Assembly (NCBI RefSeq): GCF_007828725.1
Contig: NZ_VIUW01000001.1
Span: 248,001 to 312,000 of the forward strand
DNA length: 64,000 bases
Origin: Marihabitans asiaticum
Lineage (GTDB): Bacteria; Actinomycetota; Actinomycetes; Actinomycetales; Dermatophilaceae
Direction: 5' to 3'
Shown here in pieces: positions 52,589-61,934 of this stretch. Numbering within the stretch: the first letter of the stretch is position 1; each line of letters begins with the position of its first letter. The notes below the pieces were generated by a model. The model saw nothing but the letters and a program-made list of their open reading frames with translations, made no database searches and had not been told where the DNA came from. The position numbers were made by a program, and so were the translations under genes.

Positions 52589-53659
52589 ATGACCTATCGA
52601 GTCGACGAGTACCAGGCGGCCGCGGGCCGCTACGCCCACGGCGCCGCTGCGACCAGCGGGACGGGCATGGTCTACCGCAGGTGCGGCCGGTCCGGGCTGG
52701 ACCTGCCGGCGATCTCGCTCGGGCTGTGGCACAACTTCGGTGACGACATGCCGCTGGAGACCCAGGCCGCGATCCTGCGGCGTGCCTTCGACCGGGGCGT
52801 GACCCACTTCGACCTGGCGAACAACTACGGGCCGCCGTACGGCTCGGCCGAGCGCAACTTCGGCACCCATCTGCGCCGCGACCTCGGCCGCTACCGCGAC
52901 GAGCTGATCATCAGCAGCAAAGCGGGCTACGACATGTGGCCCGGCCCCTACGGCCAGGGCGGCGGGTCGCGCAAGTACCTCATGGCCAGCCTCGACCAGA
53001 GCCTGCAGCGGATGGGGCTGGACTACGTCGACATCTTCTATAGCCACCGCTTCGACGACACCACCCCGCTCGAGGAGACGATGGGCGCGCTGGACTCCAT
53101 CGTCCGGCAGGGCAAGGCGCTCTACATCGGCATCTCCAGCTACTCCGGCGAGCGCACCCGCGAAGCCGTGGCGATCCTGCGCGAGCTCGGCACGCCGCTG
53201 CTCATCCACCAGCCGAGCTACTCCATGCTCAACCGGTGGGTCGAGGAAGACCTCCTCGACGTCCTCGGCGACGAAGGGGTGGGGTGCATCGCCTTCTCGC
53301 CGCTGGCCCAGGGCATGCTCACCGACAAGTACCTCGACGGCGTACCCGAGGGCTCACGAGCGGCGCAGGGCAAGTCCCTCGACCCGGCCCTGCTCACCGA
53401 CGACGCGCTGCGGCACGTGCGGGCCCTCAATGCGATGGCCGAGCGCCGCGGCCAGACCCTCGCCCAGATGGCGATCGCCTGGATCCTGCGCGACCAGCGA
53501 GTCACCTCGGCGCTCGTCGGCGCGAGCAGCGTCGCCCAGCTCGACAGCACCCTCGACTCCCTGGGTGGGCTGGACTTCACCGACGACGAGCTCGACGCCA
53601 TCGACCAGCACGCCGTCGAGGCCGGGATCAACCTGTGGAAGCCGTCGTCGGACGCGTGA
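52589..53659 (+). CDS. Aldo/keto reductase, YghZ (L-glyceraldehyde 3-phosphate reductase) type
   Basis: 356 residues: YRRCGRSGLDLPAISLGLWH, THFDLANNYGPPYGSAERNF with the catalytic Asp/Tyr, IISSKAGYDMWPGPYG with the lysine, YVDIFYSHRFDDTTPLEETM with the histidine, and the NADPH loop SALVGASSVAQLDSTLDSL. Reduces small aldehydes. ATG 52589. Confidence 0.92.
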   Translation: MTYRVDEYQAAAGRYAHGAAATSGTGMVYRRCGRSGLDLPAISLGLWHNFGDDMPLETQAAILRRAFDRGVTHFDLANNYGPPYGSAERNFGTHLRRDLGRYRDELIISSKAGYDMWPGPYGQGGGSRKYLMASLDQSLQRMGLDYVDIFYSHRFDDTTPLEETMGALDSIVRQGKALYIGISSYSGERTREAVAILRELGTPLLIHQPSYSMLNRWVEEDLLDVLGDEGVGCIAFSPLAQGMLTDKYLDGVPEGSRAAQGKSLDPALLTDDALRHVRALNAMAERRGQTLAQMAIAWILRDQRVTSALVGASSVAQLDSTLDSLGGLDFTDDELDAIDQHAVEAGINLWKPSSDA

Positions 53660-53705
53660 CGAGGGGGCGCGCGCGGGCCGAGGGGCGGTGCGTAGGGTCG
53701 AGAAG

Positions 53706-54569
53706 GTGACGCCGACCCAGCCACCGACCGGCGCCGCACGTCACCAGCAGCGCCCGCCGCGCCGTGATGGCGGTTGGCTGGCTCTCCTCGCGCTCACCGC
53801 CACCGGCCTGCTCGCCTCCTTCCTCGTCGCGGGTGACGACCCCGGTGGTCCGGGAGGCCAGGCCGAGCCGACCGGATCGGCGAGCTCTTCAAGTCAGGCC
53901 GGGGTCGACGGCACCTCGCGGCAGGCTGACCCGGGCACGGGTGACCCCCCTTCGCCCGCGTCCGGCAGCGCGAGCAGCCCGGCACCCTCGCCGTCATCCC
54001 CCGAGGTCGTCACCTCCGGATCCGGCACCCTCGTCGCGGTCCCGGTCGCCGGCAAGGACTCCGGTCGCGACGGCCGGACCGTGCGCTGGACGATGGAGGC
54101 CGAGAAGGGGCTGGGTATCGACCTCGAGCCCGTCGGCGCCCTCGTCCGGCAGGTGCTGCAGGACCGGCGCGGCTGGGAGACCGAGGAGGGGGTCGCCTTC
54201 CGCTACCTCACGCCGAAGGAGCGCAAGAACGGCGCAGACGTCGACGTCACGGTCGTCCTCGCCAGCCCGGACAAGACCGACGTGCTGTGCGCGCCGCTAA
54301 CCACCAGGGGTGACGTGTCGTGCATGCAGCGCGGGCGGGTGGTGCTCAACAGCAAGCGCTGGCTGCGCGGCGCCGACGCCTTCGGCGACGATCTCGAGGG
54401 CTATCGGACCTACCTGGTCAACCACGAGATGGGTCACGCCCTGCGGTACGGGCACGTCCAGTGCCCGGCGAAGGGGGAACGCGCGCCGGTGATGATGCAG
54501 CAGACGTTGTCGTTGGGCGAGTGCGAGGCGTGGTCCTGGCCGGTCGGCGACGGGGTCGGTAGGCGGTAG
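53706..54569 (+). CDS. DUF3152 protein with metzincin-like zinc motif
   Basis: 287 residues: one N-terminal membrane segment (GWLALLALTATGLLASFLVA), a Ser/Pro-rich linker, then the DUF3152 domain with NSKRWLRGADAF and YLVNHEMGHALRYGHVQCPA (HExxHxxxxGH, the extended zinc motif) and MMQQT. Probably a membrane-anchored extracellular metallopeptidase. GTG 53706 chosen to place the membrane segment near the start. Confidence 0.83.
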   Translation: MTPTQPPTGAARHQQRPPRRDGGWLALLALTATGLLASFLVAGDDPGGPGGQAEPTGSASSSSQAGVDGTSRQADPGTGDPPSPASGSASSPAPSPSSPEVVTSGSGTLVAVPVAGKDSGRDGRTVRWTMEAEKGLGIDLEPVGALVRQVLQDRRGWETEEGVAFRYLTPKERKNGADVDVTVVLASPDKTDVLCAPLTTRGDVSCMQRGRVVLNSKRWLRGADAFGDDLEGYRTYLVNHEMGHALRYGHVQCPAKGERAPVMMQQTLSLGECEAWSWPVGDGVGRR

Positions 54570-54657
54570 CCGGGGCGGTCGACGCCGTGGCGCGACCCTG
54601 GATGACGGGGCGGTCGCTCGGGCCGACCGGTCGGCGCCCGGGGGCCGGGCGGTCGGC

Positions 54658-55908
54658 TCACACCCCTTCGCCCTGCTCCGGGTCGACGACGACGAGACCA
54701 CGTGCGGCCAGGCTCGCCACCGCGTCGTGCACGAGCCGCGCTGACTCCGGGTGCTCCCCGAAGGCCGCGACGGCCAGAGCTTCGAGCTCGCCGACCGAGC
54801 GAGGCGTGCCGGTCTGGGTCCAGACGAGCTCGCCGAGCCCGGCGAGCAGCACCGGCTGGTGGTGGAGGAGGACGAGGACCCGGCCCTCGTGGGCGATCGC
54901 GTCGGTCCACGGCAGCCGGCGCACCACCGCGCCCGCGGTCAGCGGCCACTCATCCCAGCTCGCCCCCGACTCGCTCGAGGGCGGCAACCGCTCACCCGGA
55001 CGGGGCGGGAGGTGCACCCACTCCGGCGCCGGCCGTTCCCGTTCCTGAAGCAGGCTCCGGAGCAGGCCGAGACAGTCGCCGATCTCGCGGTACTCCAGGC
55101 GCAGCGGTGGGCCGCTGCGGGTGGCCGCCCGGGCGAGCTGCTCGAGCCCGTCGGGCAGGGCGAAGACCGAGGAGGTCTCCGGCAGGAGGTCCTGCAGCTG
55201 GTCCAGCAGGTCCACCTCGACCAGCCGGGGCTCGTCCGCCTCGTCCGACCGCGCCAGGGTGACCATGGCGGCGACGACCGGGTCGGGGTGCGTCGGCGCC
55301 AGCCCGAGGTCGTCGGGTGACCGCTCGTCCTTGTCCTGGGCGGTAGGCGCCTCACCCATGCGGGTGGGGATGAGGGAGGGTGGCTTCGGGTAGGGGGCCA
55401 GCCGCGCCTCGCCCCCGACCCACGTGATGACGACGCTCTCGTCGGTGACATAGCCGAGGTGACGGCCAAGGGTGGCGCTCGCGGTCGACTTGCCGGTGCC
55501 GGACGGGGCGACGAGCACGACGGCCCGCCCGGCGGCGTCGGTGAGCGCGGCGGCGTGGAGGAGCAACGCTCGCCCAGTGAGCCGGGTGATCCCGCGCCTG
55601 GTCAGCGCGCGGGAGAGGTCGTAGGGCAGGGCGTGCAGGCGGTGGTCGTCGTAGGGCACGAACACCGGGGGCGAAGGGGGGTGCCGGTCACTCTCCTGCA
55701 GCTCGCCGAATCGGTGAGCGGGGACCGGGACGACGGGCACCCGGTCCTCGTCAAGGGCGATGGTGGCGGGGTCTGCGTCAAGCTCCTCGCACCGCGACCA
55801 GCGACGGCGCATCTCCTTGACGGCCGCGACGGGCAGGTGGGTGAGGTCGAGGATCCACCGGCACCCCATCGCGGTCAGCGGTATCGAGGTGCTGTCGTCG
55901 GCGGCCAC
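54658..55908 (-). CDS. HprK-like kinase with PqqD-like C-terminal domain
   Basis: 416 residues. The centre has a P-loop like HPr kinase/phosphorylase, VVLVAPSGTGKSTASATLGR, then LGYVTDESVVI and APYPKPPSLI, as in HprK-related kinases of peptide-modification loci. The C-terminal 90 residues (LPWTDAIAHEGRVLVLLHHQ, LVWTQTGTPRSVGELEALAV) look like a PqqD-type winged helix, which in RiPP systems binds leader peptides. No peptide precursor or cyclase is visible here. Start ATG 55908. Role unknown. Confidence 0.65.
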   Translation of the reverse strand: MAADDSTSIPLTAMGCRWILDLTHLPVAAVKEMRRRWSRCEELDADPATIALDEDRVPVVPVPAHRFGELQESDRHPPSPPVFVPYDDHRLHALPYDLSRALTRRGITRLTGRALLLHAAALTDAAGRAVVLVAPSGTGKSTASATLGRHLGYVTDESVVITWVGGEARLAPYPKPPSLIPTRMGEAPTAQDKDERSPDDLGLAPTHPDPVVAAMVTLARSDEADEPRLVEVDLLDQLQDLLPETSSVFALPDGLEQLARAATRSGPPLRLEYREIGDCLGLLRSLLQERERPAPEWVHLPPRPGERLPPSSESGASWDEWPLTAGAVVRRLPWTDAIAHEGRVLVLLHHQPVLLAGLGELVWTQTGTPRSVGELEALAVAAFGEHPESARLVHDAVASLAARGLVVVDPEQGEGV

Positions 55909-56004
55909 GGTGCCAATCTAGGTCCCGGTGCGGCTGCGCGGGTCTGGGGCGCATCGTGCCAGGTCAGGTCGTTGCCAGGAGTGGTGAGGCGATAGCGTAA
56001 GGGG

Positions 56005-56742
56005 ATGAACAGCCCCGGTCCCGCGCAGGCCACCGCGCTGCTCGATCAGCTCGACGGGGTGATCGACAGCTTCGAGGCGCTGCAGCGCTATCTCGACGAC
56101 GTCGTCCACGTCGTCGCCGCCGAGGTACCGGGCTGCGACGCCGTCGGCATCACCCTGGTCGCTGACGGCAAGGCGACGACGGCGGCCTACACCTCGGCGG
56201 TGACGCTCGACATCGATGCGATGCAGTACGCGCTTGAGGAGGGCCCCTGCCTCGAGGCGCACGAGACCAAGCAGGTGGTACGGGCCGAGCTCGACGAGGC
56301 GTACGACCGGTGGCCGAGGTTCACCGACGCCGCCCAGGAGGAGAAGACCCGGGCGCTCATCGCCTATCCGCTGCTGGCGGGGGGCACGTCGGTGGGCGCG
56401 CTCAACCTCTATGCCAGGTCGGCCAGCGCGCTCGCTGGGACCGACGATGTCGTGATGCTCGCGGCGGGGGCTCACGTCGGGCGGGTCGTCGCCGCGGGGC
56501 TGAAGGTGATCGAAGCCCGCGAGCTGGCCGGTCAGCTCGAGCAGGCACTGGCCAGCCGCGCCGTCATCGAGCAGGCCAAGGGTGTTCTCATGGGACGGCA
56601 CGGGTTCACCGAGGTCGAGGCGTTCGACCTGATCAAGAAGCAGTCGCAGCGCACCAACATCAAGCTCCGGCTTGTCGCACGCTCCATCGTCGACGACGCG
56701 ACCGGGTCCCAGCTCCCGAGCGCCGGGCAGGCCGTAGACTGA
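56005..56742 (+). CDS. GAF and ANTAR domain regulator
   Basis: 245 residues. GAF domain about 30-165 (AVGITLVADGKATTAAYTS, EEGPCLEAHETKQVVRAEL, AYPLLAGGTSVGALNLYA), then the ANTAR RNA-binding domain (LEQALASRAVIEQAKGVLMG, then AFDLIKKQSQRTNIKLRLVA). ANTAR proteins act as antiterminators on paired stem-loops. ATG 56005. Confidence 0.92.
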   Translation: MNSPGPAQATALLDQLDGVIDSFEALQRYLDDVVHVVAAEVPGCDAVGITLVADGKATTAAYTSAVTLDIDAMQYALEEGPCLEAHETKQVVRAELDEAYDRWPRFTDAAQEEKTRALIAYPLLAGGTSVGALNLYARSASALAGTDDVVMLAAGAHVGRVVAAGLKVIEARELAGQLEQALASRAVIEQAKGVLMGRHGFTEVEAFDLIKKQSQRTNIKLRLVARSIVDDATGSQLPSAGQAVD

Positions 56743-56755
56743 CCCCACCCTGAAG

Positions 56756-56787
56756 CCAACCGGGGATCGCGCGAGCGGCCCGGTTGG
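56756..56787. terminator. Hairpin after the GAF-ANTAR gene
   Basis: CCAACCGGG and CCCGGTTGG form a perfect 9-bp stem with a 14-base loop, 13 bases after the stop. No T-run follows. As the gene product is an ANTAR antiterminator, it might be a target for its own downstream gene. Confidence 0.55.
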
Positions 56788-56846
56788 TGCACCTGATCCG
56801 CTGCCCGTCAGTCCTCGCGCGGCCCTCGCCCCGAGGAGAGCGGCAC

Positions 56847-57398
56847 GTGGCGCAGCGCGACCGAGCACGTCCATCACGCCTGTGGCGTCCCCGCGTGGCG
56901 GAGCAGCCGTTGCTCACCTGGGTCGTCGACCCGCTGAGCGAGACGGTCCGGTCCCAGATCGGGGCCGTGCGTGACGTGGTGATGGCCGTGCACGACCGGA
57001 TCACCGTCGAGGTGGTCCTCACCGGTGATCACGCCAGCTCGGAGCATGTGGCGGCCGGCGTCATCGCCCTGCTCGCCGCCGACGGGGCCACCCCGGTGCA
57101 GGCTGTCGAGGACGTCGTGCGGGCGCACGCCGACGAGGGGATGGACGTCGCGAAGCCGTCCTCCTTCGCCGCGATCGCCCACCGCCGCTCCCAAGACGGT
57201 GAGGCGGTGGAGATCTTCGCCGCCTCGGACCGGGCTCGCGCGATGGCCAGGGAGGACCGCAGCGTGGCGCGCGACCTGGGCGACCCCCGCGACCACGCGT
57301 TGTTCTTCAGCGGCACCACGGGGGTCCACCGCCTGCCGGCTCCCGACCGCGGAGCCCGCGCAGTGCTGGCCGCGCTGGAGGAGGTCCACCCGGCCTGA
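56847..57398 (+). CDS. Hypothetical protein
   Basis: About 183 residues from GTG 56847; GTG 56895 (at VAEQPLLTWVVDPLS) is an alternative start and ATG 56784 would run through the hairpin. Two-part look: a helical half with SEHVAAGVIALLAADGATPV, and a C-terminal half with DLGDPRDHALFFSGTTGVHR. Not recognised. Same strand as the GAF-ANTAR gene. Confidence 0.5.
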   Translation: MAQRDRARPSRLWRPRVAEQPLLTWVVDPLSETVRSQIGAVRDVVMAVHDRITVEVVLTGDHASSEHVAAGVIALLAADGATPVQAVEDVVRAHADEGMDVAKPSSFAAIAHRRSQDGEAVEIFAASDRARAMAREDRSVARDLGDPRDHALFFSGTTGVHRLPAPDRGARAVLAALEEVHPA

Positions 57399-57442
57399 CG
57401 ACCTGGGGATCCCCCTTCGCCCCGTCTCGTTAAGGTGTGCCC

Positions 57443-58537
57443 ATGGCGCGCCCACACACCGCCGCCCTCCTCGAGGATGCCTGGCACCGGCAGCTGGCCG
57501 GTGGCATGCGTCGGCGCGGATGGGGGACTCGGGTGCTGCCCTACACCGGCTACGGGTCGACCGAGTCGGTGCGGGTCCTCGGCCGGGTGCTCATGACCCG
57601 TCGGCCCTATGCGCCCGCCTCCGCCGACGCCCGCGCCACCTGGCTCGAGCTGCGCAACGCCGAGCGGGAGCGGCGCGGCTGGCGGTCCTTCTTCACCACC
57701 CCGGCCATGGCCGAACCCGTCACCGCCCACGTCGGTGAGCGGAGCATCCGGGCGCGCGCCGACCGCTCCGGGATCATCGACATCACCGTCCCCGGGCACG
57801 GCCTCGACCCGGGCTGGCACGACATCCGGATCGAGTCCCCGCGCGCCGCGGAGGCCACCGCCTCGGTCTTCGTCGTCGACCCGAGCACCACCTTCGGCAT
57901 CGTCAGCGACATCGACGACACGATCATCACGACGACCATGCCGCGGCCGATGATCGCCGCCTACAACACCTTCTTCCGCCACGAGGGCACCCGCCGGCCG
58001 GTCCGCGGGATGGCGACGATGTACCGCTCACTGCTCGAGGAGCATCCCGGCGCGCCGATCGTCTACGTCTCCACCGGGGCGTGGAACGCCGTGCCGCAGC
58101 TCACCCGCTTCCTGCGCCGCTCCGGCTACCCGCTCGGCCCGCTGCTCATGACCGACTGGGGACCGACCAACACCGGGTGGTTCCGCTCCGGGCAGGACCA
58201 CAAGCGCGCCTGCCTGCACCGCCTTGCCCGCGAGCTGCCCGGCATCCGCTGGGTGCTCGTCGGCGACGACGGGCAGCACGACCCGAGCATCTACGGCGGC
58301 TTCGCCGAGCAGCGTCCCGACCGGGTGCGCGCCATCTGCATCCGCGTCCTCACCGCCACCGAGCAGCTCCTGTCGCACTTCACCCCCGTCGCGACCGACG
58401 ACTTCGAGCAGCACGTCGGCGTCGACCTGCCGGTGGTCCGCGCGCCCGATGGCTTCGTCATGGCGCCCGTGCTCCGCGATGCCCTCGCCGGTGCTCGCTC
58501 GGAGCAGCCGACGGACGAAGGGGGTGTGCGTGCCTGA
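57443..58537 (+). CDS. App1-type (DUF2183) phosphatase domain protein
   Basis: 364 residues. HAD-like catalytic motif TTFGIVSDIDDTIITTTMP (DxDDT), VYVSTGAWNAVPQLTRFLRR and LVGDDGQHDPSIYGGFAEQ, as in the App1/DUF2183 phosphatidate phosphatase-like family. Start ATG 57443. Its 3' end overlaps the next gene by eight bases. Confidence 0.9.
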   Translation: MARPHTAALLEDAWHRQLAGGMRRRGWGTRVLPYTGYGSTESVRVLGRVLMTRRPYAPASADARATWLELRNAERERRGWRSFFTTPAMAEPVTAHVGERSIRARADRSGIIDITVPGHGLDPGWHDIRIESPRAAEATASVFVVDPSTTFGIVSDIDDTIITTTMPRPMIAAYNTFFRHEGTRRPVRGMATMYRSLLEEHPGAPIVYVSTGAWNAVPQLTRFLRRSGYPLGPLLMTDWGPTNTGWFRSGQDHKRACLHRLARELPGIRWVLVGDDGQHDPSIYGGFAEQRPDRVRAICIRVLTATEQLLSHFTPVATDDFEQHVGVDLPVVRAPDGFVMAPVLRDALAGARSEQPTDEGGVRA

Positions 58538-59390
58538 GCTCCCCGAGGTCACCGGCCTCGTCGCCTTCCTCTCCGACCGGGTCGTCGGCCTGGCAGTCGA
58601 GTCGGTCGAGCTTGCGTCGATCACCGTGCTCAAGACCTTCGACCCGCCACCGCAGGCCCTCGCCGGAGCGCCGATCGATGCCGTCACCCGGCACGGCAAG
58701 TTCGTCGACCTCGACTGCGACGGCACGCACCTCGTCTTCCACCTCGCCAAGGCGGGCTGGCTGCGGTGGTACGAGGAGGTCCCCGAGGCCCCGGCCCGGC
58801 CGGGCAAGGGGCCGATCGCCCTTCGCGTCCGTCTCTCCGACGGGTCCGGCTTCGACCTCACCGAGGCGGGCACCCGCAAGTCTCTGGCCGCCTACCTCGT
58901 CCGCTCGGTCGACGAGGTGCCCGGTATCGCCACGCTCGGGCCCGACCCGCTCGCCGAGGACTTCACCCGGCACCGGTTCGAGGAGGTCCTTGACGGGCAG
59001 ACCGGCCAGATCAAGGGAGTGCTGCGCCACCAGTCCGTCATCGCCGGGGTCGGCAACGCCTACTCCGACGAGGTCCTCCACGTGGCGCGGGTATCCCCCT
59101 TCGCTCTCGTACCGACGTTGGACGAGGACGATCGCGACCGGATCTACACGGCGCTGCGCGGGGTGCTGGCCCAGGCGGTGCAGGCGGCGACCGGCAAGCC
59201 GGCGGCCGAGCTCAAGGACGCCAAACGTGCCGGGATGCGCGTGCACGGCCGGACCGGGCAGGCCTGCCCGGAGTGCGGCGACGTCGTGCGCGAGGTGAGC
59301 TTCGCCGACCGCTCGCTGCAGTACTGCGCCACCTGCCAGACGCAGGGCAAACCGCTGGCGGACCGCCGGACCAGCCGCTTCCTGAAGTAG
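58530..59390 (+). CDS. Formamidopyrimidine-DNA glycosylase/endonuclease VIII family
   Basis: 286 residues. After GTG the protein starts PELPEVTGLVAFL with the catalytic N-terminal proline and glutamate; IKGVLRHQSVIAGVGNAYSD is the helix-two-turn-helix, and the zinc finger reads ACPECGD and YCATCQTQGKPLADRR with four cysteines. Removes oxidised bases. Fpg or Nei cannot be told apart by eye. Coupled to the App1-type gene. Confidence 0.92.
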   Translation: MPELPEVTGLVAFLSDRVVGLAVESVELASITVLKTFDPPPQALAGAPIDAVTRHGKFVDLDCDGTHLVFHLAKAGWLRWYEEVPEAPARPGKGPIALRVRLSDGSGFDLTEAGTRKSLAAYLVRSVDEVPGIATLGPDPLAEDFTRHRFEEVLDGQTGQIKGVLRHQSVIAGVGNAYSDEVLHVARVSPFALVPTLDEDDRDRIYTALRGVLAQAVQAATGKPAAELKDAKRAGMRVHGRTGQACPECGDVVREVSFADRSLQYCATCQTQGKPLADRRTSRFLK

Positions 59391-59418
59391 CCCGTTGCTG
59401 TAGGCCTCCCCGTCGGGG

Positions 59419-59515
59419 GTGACCGTTCGTCTGAGGTTCCCCGGGGATCTGCGAAGGGGGCCGGTGGGTTCGGGGGTGACCGTTCGTCTGAGGCTCCCCG
59501 GGGATCTGCGACGGG
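59419..59515 (-). repeat. Intergenic repeat cluster D (two copies)
   Basis: Two copies in the reverse sense (GACCGTTCGTCTGAGGTTCC, then CCGGGGATCTGCGAAGG), between the convergent glycosylase and SorC-type genes. The second has GAGGCTCC and TGCGACGG. Confidence 0.88.
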
Positions 59516-59528
59516 GGGTGCGGGCTGC

Positions 59529-60458
59529 TCAGGTCGCGTCGAGGAGGACCTGGGCCAGGGCGCGGTCGCAGACGAGGGTCTCGACCAGGCCGCCGGCCAC
59601 CGCAGCTCGCACCGTCGCCGCCTTGTCGGGGCCGGTGGCGAGGAGCGCGACGTGGGGGATATGGCGCAGCTCCTGACGGCTGAGGGTGACCAGGCGCGCG
59701 GCGGCGAGGCCCTCGACCGCAGCACCGCTGGCGTCGAGGAAGATCCCGGCGATCTCGCCGACCACCCCCGCCTCCTTGGCCTCGGTGCGCTCTGCCGGCG
59801 TCACCGCGTCGTAGATCGTGGACTGCCCCGCCCCCCACGAGCCGGCGGCGACGACGGCGTGGGTGACCCGGCTCAGCTCGGACCGCGCGGCGCGCACCTC
59901 GGCCTGCCGGGCGAAGGCCGCAGCCGTCTCGGCGTCCTGGGCGACGAAGGGGGCGAAGAAGAGATGCGCGGAGCCGCCGCTGGCGCGCGCGACGGCCCTG
60001 ACGATGGCGACCGCGCTCGTGTCCAGCTCGGGAGCGTGGTGGGCCCCGGTGAGCTGGACGGCGTCCACCCGAGGCAGGTCGTGCAGGTGCTCGATCATCC
60101 GCGCCACGGTGCGCGACCACGGCAGGCCAAGGACGTCCCCGTCGTCGAGCACGACCGAGAGGAGGTCGGCGGCCGCGACCGCCACGTCTCCACTCGTGAC
60201 CACGGCGCGATCCAGTCCGAGCAGCGCGGCGAGCCGGTCCGAGCGCTCAAGGTCGACCGCCGAGTCCTCGATCTCGATGCGCACGATCCGGTGCTCCCGG
60301 GCGAGGCCGAGCAGGCGGGCGACCTTGAAGCGGGAGATGTCCAGGGCCTCGGCAATATCGGTCTTGCTCCGGTCCTCGAGGTAGTGCATCCGGGCGGCGG
60401 CCACGCACAGGGCGCGCTCGGTCTCGCTGAGCGGGACCGGAGGCTCTCCTGTTGACAC
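59529..60458 (-). CDS. SorC/DeoR-type sugar-binding transcriptional regulator
   Basis: 309 residues. N-terminal HTH (AARMHYLEDRSKTDIAEALD, ISRFKVARLLGLAREHRIV) and the C-terminal SorC sugar-binding domain (VLGLPWSRTVARMIEHL, HLFFAPFVAQD, AGIFLDASGAAVEGLAAARL). It is divergent from a polyol-type uptake operon and most likely controls it through the inverted repeat between them. GTG 60458. Confidence 0.9.
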   Translation of the reverse strand: MSTGEPPVPLSETERALCVAAARMHYLEDRSKTDIAEALDISRFKVARLLGLAREHRIVRIEIEDSAVDLERSDRLAALLGLDRAVVTSGDVAVAAADLLSVVLDDGDVLGLPWSRTVARMIEHLHDLPRVDAVQLTGAHHAPELDTSAVAIVRAVARASGGSAHLFFAPFVAQDAETAAAFARQAEVRAARSELSRVTHAVVAAGSWGAGQSTIYDAVTPAERTEAKEAGVVGEIAGIFLDASGAAVEGLAAARLVTLSRQELRHIPHVALLATGPDKAATVRAAVAGGLVETLVCDRALAQVLLDAT

Positions 60459-60478
60459 ACCCGAAACCTACCCCAATA

Positions 60479-60509
60479 CTCATCTGAGCACCACGATTGC
60501 TCAAATGAG
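60479..60509. promoter_or_regulatory. Inverted-repeat operator of the SorC-type regulator
   Basis: CTCATCTGAGCA and TGCTCAAATGAG are inverted with 11 of 12 positions matching and a 7-base spacer, in the gap between the regulator and the transporter operon. The regulator is the natural ligand. Confidence 0.65.
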
Positions 60510-60572
60510 CGACTGACCGCCGACAGGGGCGGGAGGGATCGGTGGTGGGACGTCGTGCAACGGAGGACTGAC

Positions 60573-61934
60573 GTGCCGCACAAGCGATCAGCAGTGATGG
60601 GGGCGACGATGGTCGCCCTCCTGGCCGGCGGATGCACCGCCGGCTGGGGCGGAGGAGCAGGCGACGGGGGCCAAGGGAGCATCAACGTGCTCATGGTCAA
60701 CAACCCGCAGATGGTCGACCTGCAGAACCTCACCGACGAGCACTTCACCAAGGAGACCGGGATCACGGTCAACTACACCGTGCTCCCGGAGAACGACGTC
60801 CGCGGCAAGATCAGCCAGGAGTTCTCCAGTCAGGCCGGGCAGTACGACGTGGCCTCGCTGAGCAACTTCGAGGTGCCGATCTACGCCAAGGCCGGCTGGA
60901 TCGCCCCGATGGACTCGTACATCGCCGAGGATGCCGAGTTCGACCAGGACGACATCCTCGGGTCGATGACCGAGTCGCTCTCCTCGGAGGGCTCGGTCTA
61001 CGCCCAGCCGTTCTACGGCGAGAGCTCCTTCCTCATGTACCGCAAGGACGTGCTGGACAAGCACGGCGTCGAGATGCCGGAGAAGCCCACCTGGGACGAG
61101 GTCGCCGAGATCGCCGCCGAGATCGACGGCAAGGAGCCCGGCATGGACGGGATCTGCCTGCGCGGGCTGCCCGGTTGGGGCCAGGTCTTCGCGCCCCTGA
61201 CCACGGTCGTCAACACCTTCGGCGGGACCTGGTTCACCCAGGACTGGGAGGCGAAGGTGAACTCGCCCGAGTTCGTCGAGGCCACCCAGTTCTACGTCGA
61301 CCTCGTCCGTGAGCACGGCCAGCCCGGGGCCGCCCAGTCCGGCTTCGCTGAGTGCCTCAACAGCGCGGTCCAGGGTCAGACCGCGATGTGGTACGACGCG
61401 ACGTCGGCGGCGGGCTCGATCGAGGCCGACGGCTCCCCGTCGAAGGGGAAGTTCGGCTATGCCGCAGCCCCGGTGAAGGAGACCGACAGCTCGGGCTGGC
61501 TCTAGGTCTGGGCCTGGGCGATCCAGGAAGCGAGCACGAACAAGGACGCGGCGTGGGAGTTCATCTCCTGGGCCAGCAGCAAGGAGTTCGAGGAGACCGT
61601 CGGCAAGGAGATCGGGTGGGCCAACGTCCCCTCCGGCAAGCGGCGCTCCACCTACGAGAACGAGGACTACCTCAAGGTCGCCAGCGCCTTCGCCGAGCCG
61701 ACCCTGGAGGCCATCGAGTCCGCCGACCCGAACAACCCGGGCCTGCAGCCTCGTCCGGCGCCGGGCATCCAGTTCGTCGACATCCCCGAGTTCCCCATCC
61801 TCGGCACCCAGGTCAGCCAGGAGGTCAGCGCGGCGATCGCCGGGCAGCAGAGCGTCCAGGACGCCCTCGAGCGCGGCCAGGTGCTCGCCGAGGACGTCAG
61901 CACGAAGTACCAGCGACGCGAGGAGGAGCAGTGA
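60573..61934 (+). pseudogene. Extracellular sugar/polyol-binding protein with in-frame amber codon
   Basis: GTG 60573 follows GGAGG. Lipobox LLAGGC, then a family 1 binding protein (VAQ-type: SINVLMVNNPQMVDLQNL, YAQPFYGESSFLMYRKDVLD). At 61503-61505 a TAG interrupts between SSGWL and VWAWAIQEASTNKDAAWEF; the frame then continues cleanly for about 142 codons (SWASSKEFEETVGKEIGW to the TGA at 61934), which overlaps the permease start. A tyrosine is usual at this place, so one base change (TAC to TAG) explains it. Product as read: 310 residues, lacking the C-terminal lobe part. Confidence 0.85.
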
